55,815 nucleotides of DNA from Candidatus Aminicenantota bacterium (GCA_016783445.1 JADHWO010000009.1:1-55815); one strand, 5' to 3'. Positions 18,190 to 27,801 are shown, counted from the stretch's first letter. A program made the numbers and translations. Notes: a model not told the origin generated them from the sequence alone.

Positions 18190-19707
18190 ATGATAAAAAA
18201 AATTCTTTTTACTGTTTTTGCCGTTTTAATTATTTTTCAGATTCCAAATTTAACAGCACAGGCAACAGCCCAAAAAAAGACCGGTACTAAAATTCTAAAT
18301 CCATCACTCTCTGTTATCCACCACACTATCCAGATAGATGGGAAACCGCTAAAATACACAGCAACAACAGGGTACATGCTTCTTAAAGATGAAAAGGAAA
18401 AGCCAAAAGCAAATGTTTTTTTTGTAGCTTACACAAAAGATGGCGTAAAGGATAAAAGCCTCCGCCCTGTCACTTTTGCTTTTAATGGTGGGCCCGGTTC
18501 CTCTTCTGTCTGGCTTCATCTTGGAGCGCTCGGTCCAAGGAAAGTCCTTCTCAGCGATAAAGGATTTCCTCTTGCTAAGCCATTTCGTCTTGTGGACAAT
18601 GAATACTCCATCCTGGATGTGACGGATGTTGTGATGGTTGATCCAGTTTCCACAGGCTACAGCAGGGCTGTTAAAGGCGTAAATCCAAAGGAATTCCACG
18701 GCTTAAACGAAGACATTGAATCTACCGGGGAATTTATCCGGCTTTATATAGCAAAATTCGAACGCTGGGCCTCACCCAAGTTCCTTCTGGGTGAAAGCTA
18801 CGCCACCACCCGGTCAGCTGGATTGTCTGGATTCCTCCAGGGACACAGGCACGGAATGTATCTCAATGGTATCATCCTCGTTTCTTCTGTTCTTAACTGG
18901 CAAACACTCCTTTTCAATCGAGGAAATGACCTGCCTTATATCGTGTTTTTACCCACATACACTGCCACAGCTTGGTATCACAAAAAGCTCTCCCAGGATC
19001 TTCAGAAAAGAGATTTGCGGGATGTCCTGGCTGAGGCCGAAAAATTCGCTATCGAAGAATACTCCCTGGCACTGATAAAAGGGAACACGCTCCCTGAAGA
19101 CGAAAAAAAAGGTATCATCCAGAAACTGGCCCGCTACACCGGGCTTTCTCCTAAATATGTCGAACAAACAAATATGCGGATTACACTTTACCGTTTTGCT
19201 AAAGAACTGCTTCGCGATGAAGGATATACAGTAGGGCGCCTCGACAGCCGGTTCAAAGGGAAAGACGCTGATTCAGCAGGAGAAGGATATGAATTTGATC
19301 CGAGTTACGCAGCAATTTATGGCCCTTTTGCTGCAACACTGAATCATTATCTAAGGTCAGAACTCAAGTATAAAAATGATATACCCTATGCAATATCAGG
19401 AAATGTCAGACCCTGGAACTTCAGGGATGTTGAGAATCGTTACTTAAATGTAGCAGAGACTCTTCGCCAGGCGATGAGCCAGAATCAATTTCTAAAGGTC
19501 TTTGTTGCCAATGGTTATTACGACGGAGCTACCCCCTATTTTGCGACCGAATACACATTTTCTCACCTGGATTTGAATAATGAATTCAAAGGGCGGATCA
19601 AGATGGGTTATTATGAAGCGGGCCACATGATGTACATCCGCAAAGCTTCCCACGCCAAGTTCAAAAAGGATATTGCAGAGTTCATCCTATCTGCGATCGG
19701 GGATTGA
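18190..19707 (+). CDS. S10 serine carboxypeptidase-like exported peptidase
   Basis: 505-aa secreted enzyme of the carboxypeptidase Y family, removing C-terminal residues from peptides. Signal peptide at about 1-24 (ending LTAQA). Family motifs: FNGGPGSSSVW (oxyanion region), GPRKVL, VDPVSTGYSRA, catalytic Ser in GESYATT (near 201), Asp in GYYDGATPYF (near 443) and His in EAGHMMYI (near 478), so the triad is complete. ATG with GGAGGAAG ten bases upstream. It is the first of several exported peptidases in the window. Confidence 0.94.
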   Translation: MIKKILFTVFAVLIIFQIPNLTAQATAQKKTGTKILNPSLSVIHHTIQIDGKPLKYTATTGYMLLKDEKEKPKANVFFVAYTKDGVKDKSLRPVTFAFNGGPGSSSVWLHLGALGPRKVLLSDKGFPLAKPFRLVDNEYSILDVTDVVMVDPVSTGYSRAVKGVNPKEFHGLNEDIESTGEFIRLYIAKFERWASPKFLLGESYATTRSAGLSGFLQGHRHGMYLNGIILVSSVLNWQTLLFNRGNDLPYIVFLPTYTATAWYHKKLSQDLQKRDLRDVLAEAEKFAIEEYSLALIKGNTLPEDEKKGIIQKLARYTGLSPKYVEQTNMRITLYRFAKELLRDEGYTVGRLDSRFKGKDADSAGEGYEFDPSYAAIYGPFAATLNHYLRSELKYKNDIPYAISGNVRPWNFRDVENRYLNVAETLRQAMSQNQFLKVFVANGYYDGATPYFATEYTFSHLDLNNEFKGRIKMGYYEAGHMMYIRKASHAKFKKDIAEFILSAIGD

Positions 19708-19761
19708 CAGGACAAGGATATAATAAGTATTGAATCAATTAATATAATATTTGCAAATAGT

Positions 19762-19786
19762 GGGTTTGATGAATTAGATCCTTACA
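19762..19786. repeat. dispersed TTGAT-ATCAA palindrome copy (degenerate)
   Basis: GGGTTTGATGAATTAGATCC followed by TTACA, a decayed copy of the palindrome between two convergent genes. Confidence 0.45.
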
Positions 19787-19808
19787 CAAAAGGCCTCTTC
19801 CTCTCCAA

Positions 19809-20138
19809 TTATGGTTTTCTTTTCTTGATTGCTTTTTTCTTGCTGCTCTTCTTCTCTGCTTCTTTCCAGCCCTTGACACGTTTGCGCATGCCTTTCAAAA
19901 CCGGCTTTACCGAATCTTTCCAGTCCTTCATCTTTTGGGAAAACTCATTTCTTGGATGTTTTAGTACTCCGCCTAGCTCCTTTAGCTTTTCACCGAGTTC
20001 AGTAAGGGATGGCTCAATGGCTTTATCAAAACCACGGATTTTCTTATCTGCCTTATCAAGATACGGTTTGTTTTCCTCGCCGAGCTTTTTGAACTCATCA
20101 CCAATGTCGTTTAAAATATTTTTTTCTTTTTTGCCCAT
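19809..20138 (-). CDS. small Lys-rich hypothetical protein
   Basis: 109 aa, about a quarter lysine, no signal peptide or membrane span, predicted mostly helical (DEFKKLGEENKPYLDKADKKIRGFD, LTELGEKLKELGGVLKH) and ending in a basic tail. CAGGAG stands eight bases before the ATG, which supports a real gene. The tail KKSSKKKAIKKRKP could bind nucleic acid (inference). No family recognised. It is flanked by repeat copies on both sides. Confidence 0.65.
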   Translation of the reverse strand: MGKKEKNILNDIGDEFKKLGEENKPYLDKADKKIRGFDKAIEPSLTELGEKLKELGGVLKHPRNEFSQKMKDWKDSVKPVLKGMRKRVKGWKEAEKKSSKKKAIKKRKP

Positions 20139-20184
20139 GTTATTCTCCTGAAAATTTTGGGGACATATTAATTATCTTAAATGC

Positions 20185-20364
20185 GGGTTTGATAAATCAA
20201 GCCCCTACGAAATGACAATACATATTATGGGATTGCATAGCCTGTTGCGAGCTAAGCGCGGCAATCTTTTTCGTTCCTCACAAAAACATTTTGTGGGTTT
20301 GATGAATCAAACCCCTACATGAATATACAATCCCTCTCAATTGTGGGTTTGACGAATCAAATCT
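20185..20364. repeat. cluster of three TTGAT-ATCAA palindromes and a TTGCGAGC block
   Basis: Copies at 20185-20204, 20295-20314 and 20345-20364 (the last degenerate) surround a block AGCCTGTTGCGAGCTAAGCGCGGCAATCTT (20229-20262) that also occurs near 11829. The cluster ends eight bases from the stop of the S9A gene. Confidence 0.6.
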
Positions 20365-20371
20365 CCGCGAT

Positions 20372-22510
20372 TTATTTATTAATTCCAATCAGATCCAGCA
20401 TAAACGCGTATTCCATCGCTGTCTCTCTATACCTTCTAAAACGGCCCGAAACTCCTCCATGTCCGGCTTCCATGTTTGTGTGGAGTAATAGAATATTATT
20501 ATCTGTTTTTAAGTCTCTAAGTTTAGCCGCCCACTTGGCTGGCTCAAAATACTGGACTTGAGAATCGTGCAAACCGGTTGTAACCAGCATTGCAGGATAA
20601 TCCTTAGCTTCCACATTATCGTAGGGAGAATAAGAGAGCATGTAATCGTAATATTCCTTATCGTTGGGATTGCCCCATTCATCATATTCAGCGGTAGTTA
20701 GTGGGATACTATCATCAAGCATGGTCGTGATAACGTCCACCCAGGGGACTGCAGCTATGATACCTTTAAAAAGGTCAGGCTGCATATTTGCAATAGCGCC
20801 CATCAGCAAGCCGCCAGCACTTCCTCCTATAACAAAAAGCTTATTTGAGTTAGTGAATTTCTCTGCAATCAAATGTTCTGCACAGGCAATAAAATCCGTA
20901 AAGGTATTTTTCTTTTTAAGCAGCTTGCCCTCGTCATACCAGTAGCGCCCCATTTCCTGCCCGCCGCGGATGTGAGCGATTGCATAAACAAAACCTCTAT
21001 CCAGCAGGCTCAGCCGGTCAGAACGGAAACCAGCGTTCATACTCGCTCCGTATGAACCGTACCCGTAGAGTAGGAGTGGATTGTCTCCGTTCTTTTCGAG
21101 TCCTTTCCTGTACACAAGGGATATAGGAACTTTAGTGCCATCTTTTGCTGTTGCATAGAGTCTTTCTGTAAAATAGCTAGCGGAGTCAAAATCCCCAAGG
21201 ACTTCTTGCTGCTTGAGGAGTTTTTTCTCTCTGGTGTTCATGTTGTAATCAAAAACAGATCCTGGAGTAGTAAGAGATGTATAACTGTAGCGCAGCAGGT
21301 CTGTATCAAATTCAGGATTGGTCGAAATACTAGCTGAGTATGTTTCTTCACCAAAATTTAGATAATGCTCGCCTTTTTTATCCCACCTGATAACCCTGAT
21401 GTTAGGGAGGCCCTTTATCCGCTCATTGACAACAAGGAAATCCTTAAAGATCTCATATCCCTGCAGCAGGACATCTTCACGGTGAGGGATGACCTCTTTC
21501 CAGTTTTCTTTAGTAGTTTTCCAGACTGATGTTTCCATCAACCTGAAGTTCTTTGCCTTATAATTTGTTCGAATATAAAACTTGTTTCTGAAGTGATCCA
21601 CGCTGTATTCAAGGTCTCTCTCCCGTGTTTGTATAATTTTAAATTTCCCATCAGGTTCAGAAGCATCCAGGAAGCGGTATTCGGAAGACAGGGTGCTCCC
21701 GCAACCAATAATCAAATACTTTTTCGACTTGGTTTTATAGATGTAAGTGCTAAATGTTACATCTTTTTCATGATAAACCTCTTTGTCACTGGAAACATCG
21801 GTTCCAAGGACGTGCTTGAGAATCTTATAAGAGCGAAGCGTTTTATCCTTAATAGAATAAAAAACGGTTTTATTATCGTTTGCCCATACCGCTCTACCTG
21901 TTGTGTTGGGAATTTTATCGAGGAGCATTTCTTCGGTGGTCAGGTTTTTAAAATAAATAGTATATTTTCTCCGACTGACCGTATCCACACCAAAAGCAAT
22001 AAGATTGTTGTTAGAGCTTTCACTATAACCTGCAACATTATAAAAATCATATCCCTCTGCCATTTCATTGACATTCAATAATATTTCCTCATTAGCCTCC
22101 AGGCTCCCTTTTTTCCTGCAGTAAATTGGGTATTCATTTCCCTCCACATACCGGGAATAACGATAATAACCACTATCTTTATAGGGAACAGACATATCAG
22201 TTTTCTTTATCCTGCCAACTATTTCGTTAAAAAGAGTCTCCTGAAACTCCTCTGTGTGCTTCATGACAGCCTCTTTATACTCATTCTCGGCTTTCAAGTA
22301 GTCAATGACTTTCGGGTTTTCCCGCTCATTTAGCCAGTAGTAATTATCCACTCGTGTGTGCTCGTGAATCGTCAATTCCTTCGGAATTTTTTCAGCTACA
22401 GGTGGTTTTACTTTTTTTGAGCATGCAAAGCTCATTAAAAATAACAATGAAATCACGGCGTATACAAAAAAACTTCGAATCCACCTTCCATGGCACTTCA
22501 AACTTTTCAT
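20372..22510 (-). CDS. prolyl oligopeptidase family S9A peptidase (oligopeptidase B-like lipoprotein)
   Basis: 712 aa from the ATG at 22510, chosen because GGAGGA is five bases upstream and the product opens with a lipoprotein signal (LLFLMSFAC-SKK). A longer start at 22570 lacks these. An N-terminal seven-bladed propeller precedes the alpha/beta hydrolase domain: YGSYGAS, AHIRGGQEMGR, nucleophile GGSAGGLL (Ser near 563), Asp in GLHDSQVQY (near 650) and His in EAGHGG (near 682). It should cleave short peptides after basic or proline residues; specificity is uncertain. It is 146 bases downstream of the GH2 gene on the same strand. Confidence 0.93.
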   Translation of the reverse strand: MKSLKCHGRWIRSFFVYAVISLLFLMSFACSKKVKPPVAEKIPKELTIHEHTRVDNYYWLNERENPKVIDYLKAENEYKEAVMKHTEEFQETLFNEIVGRIKKTDMSVPYKDSGYYRYSRYVEGNEYPIYCRKKGSLEANEEILLNVNEMAEGYDFYNVAGYSESSNNNLIAFGVDTVSRRKYTIYFKNLTTEEMLLDKIPNTTGRAVWANDNKTVFYSIKDKTLRSYKILKHVLGTDVSSDKEVYHEKDVTFSTYIYKTKSKKYLIIGCGSTLSSEYRFLDASEPDGKFKIIQTRERDLEYSVDHFRNKFYIRTNYKAKNFRLMETSVWKTTKENWKEVIPHREDVLLQGYEIFKDFLVVNERIKGLPNIRVIRWDKKGEHYLNFGEETYSASISTNPEFDTDLLRYSYTSLTTPGSVFDYNMNTREKKLLKQQEVLGDFDSASYFTERLYATAKDGTKVPISLVYRKGLEKNGDNPLLLYGYGSYGASMNAGFRSDRLSLLDRGFVYAIAHIRGGQEMGRYWYDEGKLLKKKNTFTDFIACAEHLIAEKFTNSNKLFVIGGSAGGLLMGAIANMQPDLFKGIIAAVPWVDVITTMLDDSIPLTTAEYDEWGNPNDKEYYDYMLSYSPYDNVEAKDYPAMLVTTGLHDSQVQYFEPAKWAAKLRDLKTDNNILLLHTNMEAGHGGVSGRFRRYRETAMEYAFMLDLIGINK

Positions 22511-22656
22511 TTTTTCCTCCTTTATTTGTTTAGTCGGATGGACTTTTTTATGTTCGAATAATTTATACATATTAATTTGGTCTATTGTTAAATGCCTGTT
22601 CTATGGCTTTTACCACTGGTAGATACTAATGTCAAATCCGGTAACAATCCTGTCAA

Positions 22657-24480
22657 TTATTTTAAATTTCTGGGCTTATTGATAATGCTGCGGATTCGGC
22701 TCATATTAAATTTTTCCGTTCGGTCGTAATTAAAGATACCATTCTGTTCCTGTTCTATATCGGTTAATTGCGTGTAACAAAATCCGCAAATATGAGGCAA
22801 ACCAAGGATCACATCCGTAAGTCCTTCAAGGCGGGTGTAAAACTCTTCCAGAGTTGCGGGGTCTTTCCCGTACCCCCATGAATCATCCGCAAACACTTTA
22901 TCAGCACTGGGGATCCACTTGATACCGCCATACTCGTCTATCAAATATGGTTGGCCCTTGTAATCGATACTTTTTTCTGGATGGCGGCGCCAGACAGTAT
23001 TATCCTCCGATAGCACCAGCAATTCCTTAAGTTTTTCCGGGTCCTGTTCATAGGTATGCTCTGTCCACAGGTCGGTTTTAACATGAAAACCACCACTGGA
23101 ATCATTCACAGGGCGCGTTGGGTCAAGGCTGTGAGTGAGCGTATAGACGTCAATAAGCAGGCGTTTTAGTTCCTCACCTCCACCCCAGGCTTCATTAAAT
23201 GGAGTCCATGCTATAATAGATGGATGATTCCGGTCACGAACAATAATCTCCTGCCATTCAGTAAGGAAATTTCTTGCCGCTATCCCGCTGGCTAAATCTA
23301 TACCCCAGCTTGAAGATTCTCCCCAGGTCAGATATCCAAGTCTATCTGCCCAGTAATGGAACCGTTCTTCAAACACTTTCTGATGCAGGCGGGCTCCGTT
23401 AAATCCTGCGCTCATGGACAATTCTATATCCTTTTTTAAGGCCGCATCACTGGGAGCCGTCCATATTCCGTCAGGATAAAAACCCTGGTCAAGAACAAGT
23501 CTGAGATAATAGGGCTCGTTATTTAAATATATCTGGTTGTCCTGGATATGGATCTTCCGCATGCCTGCATAACTCCTGACTTGGTCCAGAACCTGTCCTG
23601 AGGAGTCTGTCACTTCAAAGATAAGGTCATAAAGAAAAGGATATTTTGGGGACCAGTTTTTTGGTTTTTTTATCCGTAAAGGACAAATCATTCCATCAAA
23701 AACAGCAGCTTTTGTTGCGCTAACTTTACGGGAGCCATCCATGATCTTAACCTGGAATGTAAGGTCCGGACGAACTGAATAAAACCTGGCCTGTATTAAG
23801 AGCTGTTTCTGGTCAAGATCAGGAATAATACAACAGGATTTCAATCCGTATTCAGAAACAGCTTCCATCCATACGGTCTGCCAGATACCAGTAGTACGGG
23901 TATAATGACATCCTCTCGATTTAAAGGCAGGGCATTGTTTTCCTGAAGGCTGCACGCCTGAACGATTGTCATCAAGAACATAGACAACAAGACTGTACGT
24001 CCCACCGCTTGAGACAAAAGGAGTGATATCAAAACTAAATGAAGAAGTCCCTCCGTAATGTTTTCCTACAGATTTTCCATCTATAAAGGCTTCAGTCTCA
24101 TAATCCACTGCTCCAAAATGGAGAATTATCTTTTTCCCTTCCCACTCGGCCGGGATTGAGAGGCTCCGCTGGTACCACATGGCAGGAATAAAATCCTTGT
24201 GCCCCACTCCGGACAAGGAACTTTCAGGACAGAACGGGACATTAATTTCACCCTCAAAGCCCTGGCTGTTTGCAAAACCACGTTCTTTTCCAGATATTCC
24301 AAAATCAAAAGTATAGGTCCATATCCCATTCAGGTTCACCCATGAAGAGCGAACGAACTGCGGCCTCGGATTCTCAGGTCTGGGAATAGAACTGCTCTGA
24401 GACTCTGATTCCTGCTCACCTGCATACCCTGTAAAACAGACAAAAATAAGCATAAAAAAAAGAAATGTGTATTTTTTCAT
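22657..24480 (-). CDS. glycoside hydrolase family 2 protein
   Basis: 607-aa exported glycosidase with signal peptide (about 1-21). GH2 layout: sugar-binding jelly roll (LNGIWTYTFDFG, WYQRSLSIPAEWEGKKIILHFGAVDYETEAF), immunoglobulin-like domain, then a TIM barrel with acid/base Glu in IAWTPFNEAWGG (near 428) and nucleophile Glu in YLIDEYGG (near 514). At this length it resembles compact beta-galactosidase or beta-glucuronidase relatives; the sugar cannot be assigned. GGAGGG precedes the ATG. Possibly co-transcribed with the S9A gene downstream. Confidence 0.92.
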   Translation of the reverse strand: MKKYTFLFFMLIFVCFTGYAGEQESESQSSSIPRPENPRPQFVRSSWVNLNGIWTYTFDFGISGKERGFANSQGFEGEINVPFCPESSLSGVGHKDFIPAMWYQRSLSIPAEWEGKKIILHFGAVDYETEAFIDGKSVGKHYGGTSSFSFDITPFVSSGGTYSLVVYVLDDNRSGVQPSGKQCPAFKSRGCHYTRTTGIWQTVWMEAVSEYGLKSCCIIPDLDQKQLLIQARFYSVRPDLTFQVKIMDGSRKVSATKAAVFDGMICPLRIKKPKNWSPKYPFLYDLIFEVTDSSGQVLDQVRSYAGMRKIHIQDNQIYLNNEPYYLRLVLDQGFYPDGIWTAPSDAALKKDIELSMSAGFNGARLHQKVFEERFHYWADRLGYLTWGESSSWGIDLASGIAARNFLTEWQEIIVRDRNHPSIIAWTPFNEAWGGGEELKRLLIDVYTLTHSLDPTRPVNDSSGGFHVKTDLWTEHTYEQDPEKLKELLVLSEDNTVWRRHPEKSIDYKGQPYLIDEYGGIKWIPSADKVFADDSWGYGKDPATLEEFYTRLEGLTDVILGLPHICGFCYTQLTDIEQEQNGIFNYDRTEKFNMSRIRSIINKPRNLK

Positions 24481-24571
24481 ATTTTTACCCTCCTGATTTT
24501 ATTCCGATGATTCTTATTTTTATATGTGATAGTTGTTTAATACTATCGATACTTACTAATTAAGCTGGCTA

Positions 24572-24769
24572 TTACCGTCTCGGCCCTTTTAAAACTCTAG
24601 CTGGAAGTGTAATAATGGCCTTGAATAAATCCAGCGCTGCGTTCACTGTAATGCCTATAAGACGGAACGGAAGAAGAAGAAGCCAGACAATGGGGAACAA
24701 CAGAAGCGCCAGAAGAGCCAGGGGCCAGCAAAGCACAAGCAAAATTAGCCAGAGTAAAAATTTAATCAA
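24572..24769 (-). CDS. small hydrophobic membrane protein, TTG start
   Basis: 65 aa beginning at TTG 24769 with CAGGAGA eight bases upstream, the only sensible start. Residues 3-36 are nearly all hydrophobic with a Pro/Trp break (LLWLILLVLCWPLALLALLLF), giving one or two spans, then an amphipathic segment and a basic end (ARVLKGPRR). No family recognised. It stands alone between the GH2 gene and a divergent permease operon. Confidence 0.6.
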   Translation of the reverse strand: MIKFLLWLILLVLCWPLALLALLLFPIVWLLLLPFRLIGITVNAALDLFKAIITLPARVLKGPRR

Positions 24770-24874
24770 TTTTAATTCTCCTGTTATTAATTTAACAATA
24801 GAATGGTCTGGATTTCCATTTTTATTTTAATAATTATTTGAACGTAACCATAATGGTAAAAGTTCACTTTATAA

Positions 24875-24943
24875 AAAAAATAGAACCGTCCCCATTTTTG
24901 TTCCTATTTTTTCTTGACTCAAGTGAAATACGGAATGTAAAAT
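24875..24943 (+). promoter_or_regulatory. hairpin and sigma-70 promoter of the permease operon
   Basis: An imperfect 12-bp hairpin AAAAAATAGAAC/GTTCCTATTTTTT (24875-24912), with CCGTCCCC in its loop, is followed by TTGACT (24914-24919), an 18-base spacer and TAAAAT (24938-24943). Transcription would begin about 12 bases before the ATG at 24962, which has no ribosome-binding site, so initiation may be nearly leaderless. Confidence 0.45.
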
Positions 24944-24961
24944 TGTGTATGGTTTAGTTGC

Positions 24962-26275
24962 ATGTATCTTCAGATTGGAATTATTTTAGCAGTCATGGTG
25001 CTTGTCTATGCACTAGCGAAGTGGCGCAAACTATCCATTGAGATAAGCATGCTCTCAGCCGCAGTGGCAGGAGGCATTGCCGGCGCATTCCCAGGCACCC
25101 CCCCGGTCAGCCAGCTTGCCCGCCATCTTGTAGAGGGAGCATTCACCTATCTGGATGTCATCCTGGTCTTTTCGACAGCTACAATATTCATGGCTATAGT
25201 CAGTGAATCCGGGGGTGTGAACTATGTAGTTAGAGGCACGATAAAATATTTTTATAACGTACGTATTATTGCCTTGATGCTGCTCATGATAATCATCCTT
25301 ATCCCTGGAGCACTCACAGGGGCAGGCAGCGTTTCGCTTCTTGTCGTTGGAGCACCGGTTGCCCTGGCACTCGGCTACCTTGGGATAAAAAAGAGACGAG
25401 TTGCTGCTATCCTTTTTATAGTTGCAGGCTTAAGTGCAGCTGCACCCCCTGTCAACATCTGGGCTATGATTCTATCCGCCGGAACAGCCATACCTTATGT
25501 GGGCTTTGAACTCCCTCTCGGAATTCCCGTTCTTGTGCTGGGAACTTTTACAATCCTTTCTCTGGGCTGGAGAAGAGAGAGAAAGATGCCTCTGGATACA
25601 GTCTTAAAAGAGATGCCTGAAGTGCCTGCGGGCATGAGCTGGTGGAGAGTGCTTCTGCCCTTTCTGGCTTTTTTCGGCCTGGTCATTGCCTGCAGGCTCC
25701 TGCCTTTTTCCTTTCCAATACTGGGATTGCCCCTGGAATTTGTCGTTGCTGCGCTGGTCGCATGGCTTGTGAGTCCCATAAGAATTAAAATTTTATCCCT
25801 ATCAAGAGACACAATGAAACGGCTGCTTCCGCTTCTCGCGACTATTGTCGTTGTGGGCATGCTGCAACAGATTATGACCGCAACCGGAGTCAGGGGTATG
25901 CTCTCCTTTGCTGTTATCAGCACACCACTCATCCTGCTGTTTATTTCTTTAGCTGTCATTATTCCGGTATCTGAAGGTGTTTTAACCTATGGCGGTGCAG
26001 CCATTATCGGTATTCCTTTAATCTGGTATTTAGACTCCATCGGTCTGCATGCAACTGTTGCTATTGCGGGACTGAGCCTGCTCTGGCCGTTAGGGGACGG
26101 GCTTCCTCCGACTGCCCTTATAGGGAGGCTCAGTGTAATGGTCTCAGAATACAAGGATTCTTACTGGACATTCCTGAGAAGCACCTGGCTTCCCTGGCTG
26201 GTTATTACTATAGTGGGAATTCTTATGGTTGTCTTCAGCGCCCGCCTGGAGTTCCTTGTGAGGTGGAGTATATGA
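24962..26275 (+). CDS. ion-transporter-superfamily permease (TRAP large-subunit/Gnt-like)
   Basis: 437-aa inner-membrane protein with roughly 10-12 spans. The layout of the ion-transporter superfamily is visible: two related halves, each with a hairpin-like helix break (LIPGALTGAGSVSLLVVGAPVALALG in the first half; IIPVSEGVLTYGGAAIIGIPLIWYLDSIG and LWPLGDGLPPTALIGRLS in the second). It resembles TRAP-type large subunits and C4-dicarboxylate or gluconate permeases; no TRAP binding protein or small subunit gene lies nearby. First gene of a three-gene operon. The likely substrate is an acidic or N-acyl amino acid released by the enzyme encoded downstream (inference). Confidence 0.8.
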   Translation: MYLQIGIILAVMVLVYALAKWRKLSIEISMLSAAVAGGIAGAFPGTPPVSQLARHLVEGAFTYLDVILVFSTATIFMAIVSESGGVNYVVRGTIKYFYNVRIIALMLLMIIILIPGALTGAGSVSLLVVGAPVALALGYLGIKKRRVAAILFIVAGLSAAAPPVNIWAMILSAGTAIPYVGFELPLGIPVLVLGTFTILSLGWRRERKMPLDTVLKEMPEVPAGMSWWRVLLPFLAFFGLVIACRLLPFSFPILGLPLEFVVAALVAWLVSPIRIKILSLSRDTMKRLLPLLATIVVVGMLQQIMTATGVRGMLSFAVISTPLILLFISLAVIIPVSEGVLTYGGAAIIGIPLIWYLDSIGLHATVAIAGLSLLWPLGDGLPPTALIGRLSVMVSEYKDSYWTFLRSTWLPWLVITIVGILMVVFSARLEFLVRWSI

Positions 26276-26288
26276 TGGAGGTTATTTT

Positions 26289-26444
26289 ATGCCTTTAATA
26301 ATGATTATATATTATGCAATCTGTGTTTATATAGGGGCTATGTTGATCTGGAATTTTTTAAGAGAAAAGAAAAGCGTAAACGATATGCTCCTCTATTTAC
26401 TGATATTAATTCCTCTTGTTCTGAGGATCTTACGTGTAAAGTAG
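26289..26444 (+). CDS. 51-residue membrane protein in the permease operon
   Basis: ATG at 26289 with TGGAGGT six bases upstream. It encodes MPLIMIIYYAICVYIG...WNFLREKKSVNDMLLYLLILIPLVLRILRVK: two hydrophobic segments joined by a charged loop, a helical hairpin with basic ends. It begins 13 bases after the permease stop and ends 12 bases before the next gene, so it is very likely translated as part of the operon. No family recognised. It could be a small accessory subunit of the permease (inference). Confidence 0.7.
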   Translation: MPLIMIIYYAICVYIGAMLIWNFLREKKSVNDMLLYLLILIPLVLRILRVK

Positions 26445-26456
26445 GGGGAGGCAACC

Positions 26457-27620
26457 ATGTCACGTGAATGGACAATCAAATTTGTACTTCTTGCAGCTGT
26501 TGCTGCAATAATTGTAATGGCGGGCTTTCAACTCTATAACCACCGCCATTACAGAACGTCTATCGTAACAGGACCAGGAGTTACAAAAGTTGTAAAGCTA
26601 AGCGATTATTCAGAAGGCTTAAAAGGAACTATGGCAGACACAAACGTATTCTTCCTGGAAGGCAAAGAAGAAGGCGGAACAGTCCTTATTTTAGCAAATA
26701 CCCATGCAAATGAGCCAGCAGCCCTGCTGAGCGCTCTAATACTCCTTGAAAACGCAGTGGTTGATAAAGGGACTCTCATTATAATCCCTCAATTTAATAA
26801 CAGCGCGGGGCGTAATACCAGGCCCGGAGACGGCTATCCTCTATACTTTGAAATACCTACAGACTGGGGGAGTAAAAAATTCAGAATGGGAAACCGTGAT
26901 GCCTCACCCTTAGACCAGTGGCCGGATCCGGATGTCTATGTCCACTATCCAGAAAAACAGCTGCTGTCGTTTCTTGATGTGAGGAATACAAACAGGACCT
27001 GGCCAGGCAGGAAAAACGGCCCTCTCATGGAGCGAGTCACATACGGCGCAATGCAGATCATGAGGGAAGAGAAAGTGGATATTGCCGTTGATATTCATGG
27101 AGCAGAGACGATGTTTCCGGTCACGAACTGCATCGTGGCGCCTGATAAATCCATGAGAATTGCAATAATGACATCTCTTACAGTAAAATCCAGGGAGAGA
27201 TTTGATAATCATGTTGAGTCTTCCCCATCAGGATTCCGCGGTCTCTCCCACCGGGAGATCGGAGATTATTCAGATACAATGCCTTTTCTACTGGAAGCAC
27301 CTCTTCCCTTCTTAGACCAGCCAACCGGCCCAAAAACTGTGGATCTGCTTCTGGACGGGAAGGATCCATTTTTGCTAAGCCTTTCAAAAAAAAGAAAATT
27401 ATTTGTGCCCTATGATGAGACCGGATGGCCCATGGAAAAACGTGTGGGCCAGCACTGCTCGGTAACTCTGGAGCTTATTCGCCAGTTTTCAAGAAAATAC
27501 CCGGAAAGGACTATAACAATCCGCAATGTGCCGCGCTATGCAGAAGTGGTGAAAAATGGTGTCGGATACTATTATCACGACCCGGCTAAAACAGACAAAA
27601 AAAATGTCTATATCAATTAA
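26457..27620 (+). CDS. membrane-anchored succinylglutamate desuccinylase/aspartoacylase (M14-like) enzyme
   Basis: 387 aa with an N-terminal anchor (about 8-26) and a periplasmic zinc hydrolase domain. Zinc ligands are the His and Glu of NTHANEPA (near 82) and the His of VDIHGAE (near 211); the Glu of PFLLEAP is a candidate general base. These are hallmarks of the AstE/AspA branch of M14, which removes acyl groups from N-acyl amino acids or trims peptides. GGGGGAGG seven bases before the ATG. Last gene of the operon; its product may feed the permease. Confidence 0.82.
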   Translation: MSREWTIKFVLLAAVAAIIVMAGFQLYNHRHYRTSIVTGPGVTKVVKLSDYSEGLKGTMADTNVFFLEGKEEGGTVLILANTHANEPAALLSALILLENAVVDKGTLIIIPQFNNSAGRNTRPGDGYPLYFEIPTDWGSKKFRMGNRDASPLDQWPDPDVYVHYPEKQLLSFLDVRNTNRTWPGRKNGPLMERVTYGAMQIMREEKVDIAVDIHGAETMFPVTNCIVAPDKSMRIAIMTSLTVKSRERFDNHVESSPSGFRGLSHREIGDYSDTMPFLLEAPLPFLDQPTGPKTVDLLLDGKDPFLLSLSKKRKLFVPYDETGWPMEKRVGQHCSVTLELIRQFSRKYPERTITIRNVPRYAEVVKNGVGYYYHDPAKTDKKNVYIN

Positions 27621-27639
27621 CCTGGATTATATATTAGGA

Positions 27640-27801
27640 ACGATTCTATAATAAAAAAGGATGCTTCTATTTCTATTATAAGATTGCCGTGTCGCTTCGG
27701 ACTCGTTATGACAACACGTTTTGATTATAATTCTTTTATTAAAATGAAATTAAACGATAAGAGAAAAATAGAACCGTCCCCATCTTACAAGGAGATATAA
27801 A
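27640..27801 (+). other. intergenic stretch with repeat remnants
   Basis: It holds a relative of the GATTGCC-CTTCG-CTCG-AATGAC repeat (about 27683-27716) and an AAAAATAGAACCGTCCCC copy (about 27764-27781). GGAGATATAAA then serves the C69 gene. No gene is visible. Confidence 0.4.

Noticed and set aside
19715-19735. sigma-70 promoter TTGACA...TATAAT after the S10 gene
   Set aside because: Only nine bases separate the boxes, too few for a working promoter, and no gene follows on that strand.
20185-20364. CRISPR array
   Set aside because: Repeat copies are irregularly spaced, imperfect and palindromic, with no uniform spacers and no cas genes.
25495-25959. 154-codon minus-strand frame
   Set aside because: Mirror of the permease coding sequence; no ribosome site and no family resemblance.
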